Below, one piece after another: positions 22,138 through 34,700 of a stretch of 45,866 nucleotides of DNA. Both the position numbers and the translations under genes were made by a program. Below the pieces are notes generated by a model that saw only the letters and a program-made list of their open reading frames with translations, ran no database searches and was not told the DNA's origin. Position 1 is the first letter of the stretch. Each line of letters starts with the position of its first letter. The DNA comes from Ophiothrix spiculata (lineage: Eukaryota > Echinodermata > Ophiuroidea > Amphilepidida > Ophiotrichidae), in assembly GCA_000969725.1 (NCBI GenBank), contig JXSR01S066334.1. One strand, 5' to 3'.

Positions 22138-22450
22138 CCGCAGCCAAGATTTTTCAAAGGGGGGGGGGGCGGATTTTCAAAAAAGTGGACCTTTTGGAGG
22201 AAAAATTTTCTGACAAAAAAAAAAGTTTTCAGTAGTTTTCCAAGCATTTTGTGTAGTATTTTATTAAAAAACGACATACATTTACGGGTGGGGTGGGGGG
22301 AGTGTCTGGGGTGGGGGCCTTGAAAAAAATTACCACATATTTTCTGGTAAAAATTGAGTTTACATGCTTTTCTATGTGGTTGACCACTAATTTTTGTCAC
22401 ATAACAGGGGCTCCTTAAATATTTTTGGGTCGAAAATGGGGTGGGGAGGA
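22138..22450. repeat. Dispersed poly-G repeat upstream of the Ro60-like gene
   Basis: It matches 32680-32875 in inverse orientation (AGTAGTTTTCCAAGCATTTT, CGACATACATTTA) and 14380-14480 in its second half (GGTTGACCACTAATTTTTGT). It ends within ~100 bp of the first coding exon of the plus gene. Confidence 0.6.
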
Positions 22451-22554
22451 GGGCCAAAATTTTCTGCGATATTTTTTTTCTGCATCATGCACCCCCTGTG
22501 TTTGTGAACGGTCACTAACTAACAATGATTTCATGTTTCTTAGAAAAAAGCAAG

Positions 22555-22734
22555 ATGCCATACAGAGGAAGAGGACGGGGCGGAAGAGGACGGGGTGGAA
22601 GAGGACGAGGAAGAGGAGGAAGGGGAGGTGGTAGAGGGCGCAATCAAAATACTGCCGCAGCAGGACCAGTTGATGAATGGTCGGTGCAAGCTGCTGGATC
22701 TGCAGAGCAGGCCGCTGCGAAAGATGATAACAAG
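22555..22734 (+). CDS. Coding exon 1: RGG box
   Basis: It encodes 60 residues, MPYRGRGRGGRGRGG onward, then an Ala/Gln-rich linker ending AAAKDDNK. The donor is AAG|gtgagt, phase 0. A good acceptor (tgtttcttag, ending 22541-22542) sits 12 bases before the ATG, so an upstream untranslated exon is likely. An in-frame ATG at 22525 would lie in that intron, which is why 22555 is preferred. Confidence 0.82.
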
Positions 22735-25700
22735 GTGAGTGAACTTCTTTCAAAGAGTAATTTTTTTTTTATTATAGTAAATAGTTTTATTTGTATATAT
22801 ACATATTATTCACATATGATTCTGTATACCTGAAGCAGAGGAGTTTTCTCCCCGGAGGGAGGGGGGGTACTCAAAAAGTTTTTGGTAGGTATGTGCTGCA
22901 TGGGTTATCCAACTTAGGGTCTTGCGGAACTGATTTTTGCTCAAAAATAGGGTCTACGGAACTGATTTTCCTGCAAATTGAGGTCTCAGGAACTGCTTTT
23001 TTCTGTTGGAGCTGAAAATCGCTATAAATTAGGTTGAAAACTTTATAAAACACACTCTTGAGCCATTTTCGCTGAAAATGGGTGTCTTCGGAAGTAATCT
23101 TGAAATAAGCATAAGGGAGCGGGAGATGAGGCTTGAAAAGGGGGTCTTGAGGGAGACACATACCCGTACCTTCTAGCAATGTAAGTAACCCCCGGGAAAT
23201 CAGACTTTAGTTTGATGTTTTTTATTATAGTAATTATTTTGGAAGGTATGGGACTTACCTGTGCTGCGCTTAAGACCCTGTTTTCAAAACTCCTATTCCG
23301 CTCCCCAAGATACCCATTTCAAGAATATGTCAGCTCATAATGTATTTTATACAGTTTTCAACTAATATTGAGTGATTTTCTGCTCCAATAGTCATATTTT
23401 TATGTTCCTGACACCTCAATTCCAAAAAAAAAAAAAATCGGTTCCATAGACCCTATTGTTAACCAAAATCAGTTCCTCAAGACCCTAAATTCGATATCGT
23501 GCATGGCACATACCTACCAAAACAAATTTGAGGGACCAAGTGTACTTTAGGTCCCATCCAGAATTTTAGGGTTAGGGTCAGCGTCCGAAATAATGAGTGG
23601 GACAGTGCTTGAACTGGTGCATGTAGAGTACAATTTCTACCTGCACCAAACAAAAGTTACATGCACCAATTTTTGAGGATTTTTTTTCCTGTTGCAACAC
23701 ATTCAGAATATCGCTTTGCCCGTGGTATTTTCTACTACTAATCATCATCCAACATCATCATGCCTTTCAGGTTATAATTTCTCAGGTCATGCTCATGATG
23801 CTGAGTTTCATCCTTATCCTCCGCTTGATCCTCCACTGGATTTTTTCTCCTCAGCTTGTTCTAGCTCATTGCTAATCTCCTTCCTTTTGTCAATAAACTT
23901 CAATAGAAAAAGTAAGAATTTTTTGCATCGGCGGTGCCATAATTACTGACAATAACAAACCAGTTTGATCAAAACTTTTCGGCAAATCAAAGGGACGAAT
24001 TGATTACATTTATTTTTCCTAGAGGGGGTATGACAATTGACACATTTCTAATACCCCATGTTGCCGCTGATTCGCCTGTTCAGAACACGTGACACTGCGA
24101 TGACGTCAAAATCAAAACAATAAAGGTATTCCCTCTTTTTCGCCGAGTTCCGGTGACATTTTTTCGTAATGGGTATCAGTGAATCTCAATGGAGCAATAG
24201 CGACATTCGGGACACTGTGGGAATTCCCTTCAGACGATGTATTTACGATAGATTTCAGCGTGATTTGACGCCGATTTGACTGAATTTTTAGGTATAAATG
24301 ATTAAACTTTTCACTTTAAATTTTATATATTTTAAAATATCACTTCTGTACACATATTACGAGAAGTTAGTTGGAATATTTCAGGGTTAAGCTTAGAAGT
24401 TACATGCACCGTGTGTATGTAGTATAGAAAACTTACATGCACAAGAAAATATCTACATGCACGAGTGCATGCGTGCACCCGGTTATTTTGAACACTGGTT
24501 AGGGTTTAGGGTTAGTGTTAGGGTTAGGTTTAGTTTAGGGTTAGGGCTAGTTTTAGGGTTAGGGTTTAGGGTTAGGGTACAATTTGAGTACCCCCCGGGC
24601 ACTTTACCAATTTAATCTATAACTAGTTGAAACCCTCTGGTCATCAGGAATCACTCAATTATGTTTACAGGAGGAAAAGGAGGTTAGCCTTGAAGTTCTT
24701 TTAACCAGCGACTGCAGCTTTGATCAACACTATTCTGCACAGGAGACTAACAGGAATAGATATCTGGCAACACTTCTTGTCCTGCAGAAAAATGGCACAG
24801 ATATCTCACAATGTAAGTGTTTTGAATCATATGTATTGAATATATTTCAGAGACTTTGGCACCAAAAAAGTTGTTTGATTGTCCTCCACCGCCAGCCCCT
24901 ATTTTTCGAAACTGGAAAAAAGCATTTACTGAACAAAAGTATACCGCGCCTAATTTTAAGATTTTTCACAATTTGTTTTTTCTTTGAGAATTTAGATCTT
25001 TTGAAAATATTTTTTAAGTTGTTGTTTTCATTTTATTTACATTTTAATACTGTTTTTGAACTTGTAAGAGATTTTCCGGTACAGTATACTTGTTTGCATC
25101 TTTATAGCGGTCATAATTTGGTGCAGCTTTGACTTACATTTGAAAAACAAATAAAAAAAACACAAATCTGCCTGCCCGCACTTGCTTAAAATAAAGGTGT
25201 GGAGGACAACCAAACAATTTATATTTTTTGACCTTAAGGGGGTACCTTGTGGAAAGATGGGTGTTAGGGCGTACAGCCAAGAATGGTTGCATTTTTGACC
25301 TCCAGGTTTACCAAAGGCCCCTCAAAAATTGAAAAATTGTTTACATAATGGTTGCATTTTTCAAAAATGACAATTTTTTGATCAAGTTTTCTTTGGTTCA
25401 CCTATCGGTTACCAAATTGGGCTTTTAAAGTGCAATCTACATTTTTTAAATGTGTTAATTAAGTAAAATTGCAGTCAAATTGGTCAATTTATATATGGGT
25501 AGCAATTTTTCGCTTCCTCAGGTAGTCGAAATATCCGGCCGCAGACGTCCGTACCCAACTGAAATCTGAGTACCACTCCCACCGGGACTGAATGCCACAG
25601 GGTCATATCTAAATTTGAAATTGACAACTGGTATTGAAAAATTCAAACTGATCAAAAATTTAAGTTTTTTTTCAGGAAAACATGGTTTGCAGTAGATTTG

Positions 25701-28700
25701 TAATACGGTAATTGCAAAACTTCAGAGGTGCTACAATCAGGGCTGGAAATAAGCACTTTGAGGTCTGCGCCATAATGTGCCACCAAAAAGACCCCGCTTT
25801 TTTCTCGCTCACTCTCACCGAAAGACCCCCTATTTTTAACTGCTGCCACTCAATGACCCCCTATTTTTTACACTTCCTTGTCACTAAAACAACCATTTTC
25901 TTAATATAATGGAATTTTTTGCAAAATTTGTCGAAAATTTCACAAAATTGTCAAAAATATCGCAAAATTGGTCAAATTTGTGGCAATTATGATCCTGAAA
26001 GACCCTACTTTTTGATGAATTTTGCCCAAAGACCCCCTTTTTTGCACCTTGTCCCCTGAAAGACCCCTTTTTTTACCCAATTTGTCACCGAAAGACCCCT
26101 ACTTCCGAGGTGCTCAGTGGCACTCTTACGTCACTTCCATGTGAGTACCCCCGGGAAATAAGGCCACCCAACAGCCAATGGTTGGTGATTTTGGTGTCAG
26201 ACAGGTAAAAAGAGATCTTTATCTTCCTGAATGGTGGGTAAATTTTTGTTGCGTCCATGTTGAGTAAAACCCATCTCTAAATGAATTTCTTGTCGGTGAT
26301 AGACAAAATGCTGTCCTCTCAGCTATTTTACCAGTAACAGCTACCAAGAGGTGTACACCCAGGGGTAACTGTTATTTGTGCCCGGCTAACCACCCGAGTT
26401 CCGCAGGTTCCGAAGGTGACCCTATGTGAGACCAAAAATTGGCAAAAGTGGGTGAAATTATACCCTATCTGAGACCATAAATCTGTCATATCTGTTCGAT
26501 CATGATACCCTATCGGGGACCATACCGAGGACCATGCCTGTTCAAATGAATACCCTATTTGAGACACAAATATGAAGAAATAATTATTACAAGAAATCAT
26601 AGATCAAATGTAACTGTACATCATTCATGCCATTTGAACCCTTTTAAGAAGTGTTTCTAGGTATTTGAAGCACTTTTAGTGGCAATTTAAAGCATTAAGG
26701 GACTCTTTTTTTTTTTGGCACAACACGTTTCTGAAAATGTGTAAAAAAGATAATTTCTTTCTTAGTTTGACACCCTATCAGAGACTTAAATTTCAAATTT
26801 GATACCCTATGTGAGACTTGGAAGGGTACCAGGTCGATTTTGATACCCTATATTGCAAGTCTCGAGACTTGCACATCGGGTCTCATCTTTTTGGTAATGC
26901 GGGTGGTTATCCGGTCAGAATACACAGTTAACCCCTGGGGATGATCACCCCACAACCCAGGCCCTACACCAGGGCTTCGAAATCCGCGGTAACGCGGCCG
27001 CGCCTTTCCCAGAAAAAAGTTAAAGTCCCAGAAAAAAAAAATCTGTAAGCTTCAAAAAAAAAAAAAAAAAATAATATTAAGTCAAAAAAATTTACAAGAA
27101 TTTCTGACAACAGATTATTTTTTCTAGCAATATTGAATGGTGAAATACAAATAAATGAGCCAATTTTTAGGGTGAATGTCAAATTTCTGTCAAAAACTAG
27201 CGAGTTTTTAAAGCGATTCATGCATTTTTTCATAAATCTCACAGAAAATTCTCATCAGCTCAATAAAAGTTCCCAGAAAGATTTATTTTTTTCTATACCC
27301 TGCCCCACATCCACCCCTCTATACAAAATATGTATACATTATGGCTTAACCATTACATTACTTTTTTATCACCTATAGCTGGCAAGATCAGAGCACTAGC
27401 AGCAGCGTGGGCCCGTAAGGACCACAAGCTTTCCAGTAGGTTCCTGTCCCAAACGGAACAATTTGGTCTGGTGGAAATCCTCAAGGCACTCACCTTGCTG
27501 GATTCAGGAAGGAAGATCCGTGAACTGGAGAAGAGGATGAAGAGGCTTCAGATGCAGCCTAAAGTCAAGCCTAGGAAGCTGGGAAAGACAAAGTCGGATA
27601 TCGACAATTTGAGTGTCATTAGACCTAAGGTATGTGCATGGTATCTATGGAAAGGGGGTTAAGGAAGGTCTAAAAGCAAAGTTTGGAAAGGCAAAGTTAG
27701 ATATTGACAATTTGAGTGTCATTAGACCTAAGGTATGTGCATGGCTCCTATGGCAGAGGGGGTTCAGGAAGATCTAAAAGCAAAGTTTGGAATAAAAAAG
27801 TCAGATATTGATGACTTGTGTGTCATTTAGACCGAAGGTATGTTCCTGGGAGGAGAGGGGAGGGGTAAGGGGAAAAAGCAAAGTTTAGTAAAGAAAAATG
27901 TCAGATATTGACAACTTGAATGCCATTAGACCTAAGGTGTGTATAAGGCTCCTGTGGTGAAAAAGATTAGGGGAAGGGGCAAAAGCAAAATTTGGAAAGA
28001 CAAAGTCAATATCAAACTTAGAGACACATAAGGTGTCACCAGGCCCAAACATATGTCCATGGTACTCCCTAGACAGAGGGAGGGTGGGGTGCTAAGGTAA
28101 AGGCAGGGATAACTGATAATGAAAAGTCCAAGGTACAAGACTCATGGGTAGGGGCAAAAATACAGGATACCAGAAGATCAGGATGACAAATTAAGTCTGG
28201 TATATTGACATTTGGTGTGTTAGCAGGCTTATCCCCGGTGGCCCAGTTGTCCTAGGGTCATCTCCAAAATGTCTTAGTAGGTAATCTCAACCTCAACTAA
28301 ACACATATCATTCAAAATTACTTTAAGTCTTAATCACCCATATCATTCAAAATGATCATGTAAGCAATATTACTATAATTACCCCAATTATTTATTCCCT
28401 GTCTTTTAGAAAGGATCAGTGAGCGGTGCACTAAGCAGACACATCCGCGCATGGGTGAGACAAATACCAGCTTCACAGTTAGAATTCTATGCGCTGCATT
28501 ACCCCAAGGAGCCGTGGAAGAGATTGGCAGATCTGGTCCATTTGAACCCTAAAAAGGTATGGATGAGACTATTTGTATCATGTGACATAAATGTCGGTTG
28601 GGTCACCATAGGTTTATTCTGGTGCAGCTATTATGGCAGTGATGAAAGTTCACTTGTTTAGGGGCGGCTTCAAAACTCAACCGGCGGTTGTCTGCTGGTT

Positions 28701-31700
28701 CTGGGCGGTTGGCTACTGTTTATTCCAGTTCAACTGCCCAGAACCAAGAGACAACCGCCGGTTGAGTTTTGAAGCCGCCCCTTAGTTTGTTCTTATTTTC
28801 CAAACCAGTGATTCTCAACTAGTTCTTACAATGCACCACAAAAATGAGAAAATTGTAAGGTAAAGCACCAATGGTCCTTTTCTCAGTGTATTTCTAGTGA
28901 TTTTCAGTATATGAGAATGAATCACGAAGCAATCAATCAATCAAGCACGAATCAATTTATAGTCAAAGCACTAAATTTGGCGCATTTGCCGCTAGTTGAG
29001 AAGCATCAATCGTTCCAAATATTCAGGTTACACACCACTAAATAGCTACTGAGAAGCAATTAGGCGGACTATTCGCTCACGGCGCATCCAAAAAACCTAC
29101 TCTAAAAAGCTTGAAATTGCAGGCTAAGATGTGTAATAAAGTATGAAGATTTCATATTGAATTGTTAAATTGAAGTATATTGTTTTTTGACATTTTAATT
29201 GAGAAGTAGTCAAGTATTACTCCGCGAGAGTGATTCGCCATAAAACGCCATAAAACAGGATTTTCCCAGTTTATACGGGGAAAATGAGGGCAGTATATAT
29301 AATGATCTCACTACTTTCTACGCAAATTTTCGAGATAATTTTCCAGGTAACATGCATGGTCATGAAAATCACACTAATTGAAGAATACATGACATACTTT
29401 AACCCTACAATGCCTGTTTGTTCGTTCATCTAAGATTTCTAAATATGAGAAAAACACGCTCAAAAATGCCCCTTTCACCATATAAAAGTATAGGAAAGGC
29501 ATTTCCTAGTGTAGAACCTTCAGCACTTCTTACCATACTGTTTTCTCATTATAGGACTTTCCAAACCTTCAGTGGTTCTTGCCATACTGTTTTGGTGCCT
29601 CGGCACCAGACACGACCATGGCGTCCAAGTGTATGCTGGTGAATGCGGACAACGTCAACGAGTTGGTGGAAACTTATGACGTACCATACACCCACATCAA
29701 AGCACATACCAGCAAGTTGACGGACGCGAGCAAGAAACGCATAGCGCAGTATGAGGCTAAGGTCGATACGGTTCTCTGGTAAGCTTACATTCAATATAAA
29801 TGTATTCTTAAGCACAAGTTGAACAAACGCGAAATGATAATATAACCCAACCTAATTCAAAGAGTTAGTGTGTAAAAAAACTTACATCCTCATTAATTTC
29901 TATGCATTGTTGTAAATTGAAATCTTAGATTTTCAAAACTATCATTTCGAAGATCCATAAACTTGACTCTTTAAATCTTGTACCAAGTGGGTCCACATTA
30001 ATACCAAGGAATCATAATAGGTCCCAATTTCAAATTTAACAAAAGTTTCGGATTTAATTTGAAAAAAAAAATTACCTTTTTGATAACTTTTCAATAAATG
30101 TATTCTATTTTAATAAAATAAAACAATTTTGTGGAGAGATAATTGTGTTTGTAATTAATGAATAGTGTATTAGAAATACCTATAAATCAGCACATAGCTT
30201 TGGCAATGTCAACCAACTTTACCTGGCCAAAATTAGCCAGTTTAATGCTGAAAGTGTTAAAAAAAAAGTTTGTTTGGCTTTTTCTGACTGACCCTAAGTT
30301 TGATAATCTAGGAAAAGGTTTTTACTGTACAAATTAATACCAACCCTAATTTCCAGGAACCAATTTTTCTTTACAATTGTTTACAGGCAAAGTTATTAAG
30401 CAAACTAGTATTTTAAACAGTTGTTTCCATATTCAACTCACATTTGGGCTCTATTTGCAAAGCTTTGTAGCTAAGAAAAATGAAAAAAAAATATTAAAAA
30501 TATTGTCTTATGAAAGATGCATCTATGGCTAAGCAAATAATTTGGCCTAATGTAAAAATTGAAATCATGTATTTACTTTTACTTTGTATATTACAGGTAT
30601 TATGAAGACCTAGTTTGCCCAGAGGTTGATGAAGTGATCACAGAGAGAATGAAGTCGGGAGAGAAGATCGGGCTCCCGTATGGCAAGGTCATGGAGCGTC
30701 TGCTCATGCTCAGGATGCGTGATTGTAAGTACGACAATTGGAAAGTTATTAGAATGACGGAAAAGGGACTGGTATAAATTTACAGGGGAGACACCGGCTT
30801 TGTACCGACTTTTTACCAACTGGCCATTGTAAAGCTGGTTTCAGACTAGCCTGTCGTGCTGTCGCACGACCATACGACAGGCAAAAATTTAAAGTGCGCA
30901 AACTCGACCTTGTCGCATCAGAAAATGTTTGCGGCAAGCACGACAAGCCGATATATCGATTACCCTGTCGTGATGGTCGCAACGACACGATATTTTGAGT
31001 TGGAATAAATTCAACTTTGCTTGCGACAGACCATTGCGGCAATATGCAAATGTGTCGTGCTACAGCACGACAACTCTAAATTACAAATGTTTGTCGGGTT
31101 CCGCAACGTCGTGTGCCGCAACACCAGCTAGTCTGAAACCACCTTAATATGGCATTTGCAGCCATGGAGCACAAATTGGGGTATTCGGGTCCACTCTTTC
31201 ACACCAAAATTAACTCAAGAGTGCCGAGATTTGGTTCTGCATAGACAAACCATGCTAATAATACTTTATACCAATGATACGCCAATTAATCTGCACGCAA
31301 AGCATGTGTGCGTGTTTTCAATATCCGACAATTTCAATATCATTTCAGTTATGACAATTAAGATGCGATGCATCCTGCAAAAACCTGAATACTGGTACCC
31401 CCAATTTTGTCTCCATGCCGGAATCATGAAAATGGCGGTGAGTCTGGTATCCCCCTGTAAATCTATGAATTCATTGAAAGATATTGATCAATGTCTATGC
31501 ATAGTTAGGCCTAAAAAAAAAGGTTGTTGACTTGCCCTTTGCGACCGACCCAAAATTTGCAAAATCTCAACAGTAAATTTGGAGAAAATAGCATGATATT
31601 TGGGTTGAGTTTACAACAATATTTACAAAATGTTTTATATTTGCTTGAAACAAACATAAATCTTGAATAAATAAACCACAAAAATTTACATAAACTATTT

Positions 31701-34700
31701 TAAACAGGTATTCTTGGTCAATTTGTGAAAAAAAAAAGATCCGACCGACCATCACTTCACCATTAAAGGGCAAGTCAACAATTTGTTTTTCTTTTTAGCC
31801 TTACAGGTAACATGATGGTAAGGGGGTGCAGAAACAAACATACCCATTACATAGTTCTCTCTTTCTCTCTCTCTTGAAGCAATAATAGAGTAAGCTCAAG
31901 TAGAGGTAGTCAGTATCAGTGGGCCGGGGGAGGGGACACTGTTAAGTGGGCCCGGGGAAATTGTGCCCCGGGGGTGGGTACTCAGATTTGATTTGGAGCT
32001 TCAAAATCCCTACCCATTTTTAAGGATTTATACATAAATGTTCATTCCAGGAATGTCTTCACTGCCACATGCATGTACATCAACCAGATATGGATTTGTG
32101 CTGCCTATTCAACTTTGCATTTGTGTCTGTGCCTATGCATAGAATTCTGTGTCCTACAAATTCGCCTGTCAATGCACACACACACACCCGCCATGAGACG
32201 CAAGGGTATACCATCGTTGGATAAACATCGATGTGCATTCCAAGCTCAAACTCTCCCCAATGTGTGATGACTCACCCTGAAAAGGGAGACTTTGCAACAG
32301 AACACTTTTCAAAAAACTGGTGAAAATAGGCAGCAAAAAATAAAGAAAATAATAAGAATTCCCATCAGATTTGAATTTTCTGTTGTAAAATTTGATCGCC
32401 TAAATCAATTTCATCAAGAGAGGCGTCATTTTAAAGCTTATAAAATCAAAATTGATATCATTTGCAAAGTACCACCTTTCGGGGTGAGCCATCACATATA
32501 AGATCATACCAACAGAGTAATGCATATCACCCAAACTCAAATTTATTTCATGAAAAAATTCCCAATCTTTCTATTTTGCTTTGTTCTCAGGTGACCAGCC
32601 GTTTATGGAGATACTGACTGGGGTTGCTCAAGGAATGCTGGACAAACTCAGGTAGGTTTCACTCACGTATGAATGAACACAGGCCTGTAACCGGGGGTGG
32701 GGGGGGGGGGACAGGGGGCGGCCAAAAACCACCAAAACACATAAATGTAGGTCGTTTCATGAATAAAATACTGCACAAAATGCTTGGAAAACTACTGAAA
32801 AACCAAAAAAATTTCCTCTTTTTGAAAATCCGCCCCCTTCCCCTGTTGAAAAAATCCTGACTAACGGCCAGAATGAACACATCCAATTTCATACATTAAA
32901 TTCTAAGATACCTTATCAGTCGCCGGGAAGGGGGGGGGGGGGGGGAACATTTATTTATCAAAAGTGGTATGAGCCACTTCAAAGCCCCCCTTTTTACACT
33001 TCCTTTAATAGATGTCCATTTGAAGATTACTTTTAAGACCCCTGTTTTCAAAAAGAGTGGTCCAAAATTTTTGAAAATTCTCTGCTCTATTAGTCTTTTT
33101 TATTCTATTAGTCCTTTTTATGGAAAAAAATCAATTCTTAAGACCTTTATTTGTAAAAAATCCAGTTCTTTAGACCAAAAATCAGTTCTGTATGTTAAAA
33201 ACTCACAATGGCAAATACCGGTACATGTATCTACCATAAATGTTGAGTTGTGGGATCAGTCAGCCATTAATACTAAAGTTGATGCATAACGGTTCATCGT
33301 TCAGAAACACTTGTAATAGGTGGAGGGGGCTAATGCAAAATGTAGCAGTGAAAACAAAAATCAGGCCCTCCATTTTGGGCACAAAATTTGTCACGGCCCC
33401 TTTTTCCATGAAAATTGAAAAAATAAAAAGTAAGCAACTGTAGTCATACAGATTCAGTGGTAAAATAAGGGTGATTTTTTCAGGAAGAGCTTTCAGACCT
33501 GTAGTATTTTAAGGCCCCCTTAATATTTAAGGCTCATAACTCCTGACCCCACAAGGATAAAACTTAGCCCATAGAAAGTACTTGACCCAAGGTCAAGGTC
33601 AGTCAAGGTCATCTGAGGTCAAATTTCCAAAATTGATCAAAAAGTTGACCAGAGGTCATCCAAGGTCATTTTGAGGTCAAGCTCATAACTCAGTAACCCC
33701 TGACCCCACAAGGATTAAACTTAGCCCATAGAAAGTACTTGACCCAAGGTCAAGGTCAGTCAAGGTCATCTGAGGTCAAATTTCCAAAATTGTTCAAAAA
33801 GTTAACCTGAGGTTATCCAAGGTCATTTCGAGGTCAAGGTCAACAAACTGTTCCATTTTGATGGATGATAAAGTGATCAACAAAGTAGGCAATTAACAGA
33901 GTAGGCGGTCGATAAATCAGGCGAGACTACTGGTTCACGAACCATCTTGTTGTATTTTTGTGATCAAAACAATTATATTTCGGTGGGATAATGATATTTT
34001 CTAGTTCTATGAATGTATTTATCTCACATTGTTCCAGGAATAATGTGTCCCGTTCAAAGTTATCCCATGACGGGGTGACTTTGAACAGTATTTAAAAATA
34101 TATATTTAACATAACAGCTAGTTCTACAAAAATGTAACATTAGAAAGACCATACCCCAGGAGGTATTTTGAAAGCAAAATATCAGGAATTTTTCTATGTT
34201 GAAAACAAAAAAATTGGCAAAAAGTATTCAAAGTCACCCCGGTTTACGGTATAAGTGAAAATGTATTAAAATTATTAATTTTATGATAAGGTATAGGCAA
34301 ATGGAAAATACAAAATTGCTTATAAAATCAAAATGGTTGTTCCGATTTGACTTACATTTGAAATTGAAGCATCTTTAAGGGGCGCACCATTAGATTTCCA
34401 AGGGGAGTAGGAAGTCGGGTTTCGGGGTTGAATTTCCTTTTTGCGTCCTGTTCGGGGGCAAATTTTTTTTCTTAGAAATTGTTTTTTCGCCTATTCCATG
34501 TTCAGGGGGGATTTTTTTCTTCTGCCTATGGAGGGGGAATTTTTTTCGAAAAACTTCCTGCTCCCCCTGGAAATCTAATGTTGCGCCCCTAAGAGGTGAT
34601 CTTTCATATGACAGTGAAAATCAAAATTTGAAAAATCTGACCATGTACCTTTAAAGGTGTAAAGCCTAGATTTGATTTTTAGGTAAATGAATGCCTTCAA

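Noticed and set aside
22525-22554. Upstream ATG at 22525 as the Ro60-like gene start
   Set aside because: It lies before a good splice acceptor ending at 22542 and is probably intronic.
13963-22555. A shared bidirectional promoter between the two genes
   Set aside because: The two start codons are 8.6 kb apart and the space is mostly repeats; no CpG-like or TATA-bearing core was seen.
24498-24578. A true telomere or chromosome end
   Set aside because: The tract is short, degenerate and lies within an intron with coding exons on both sides.
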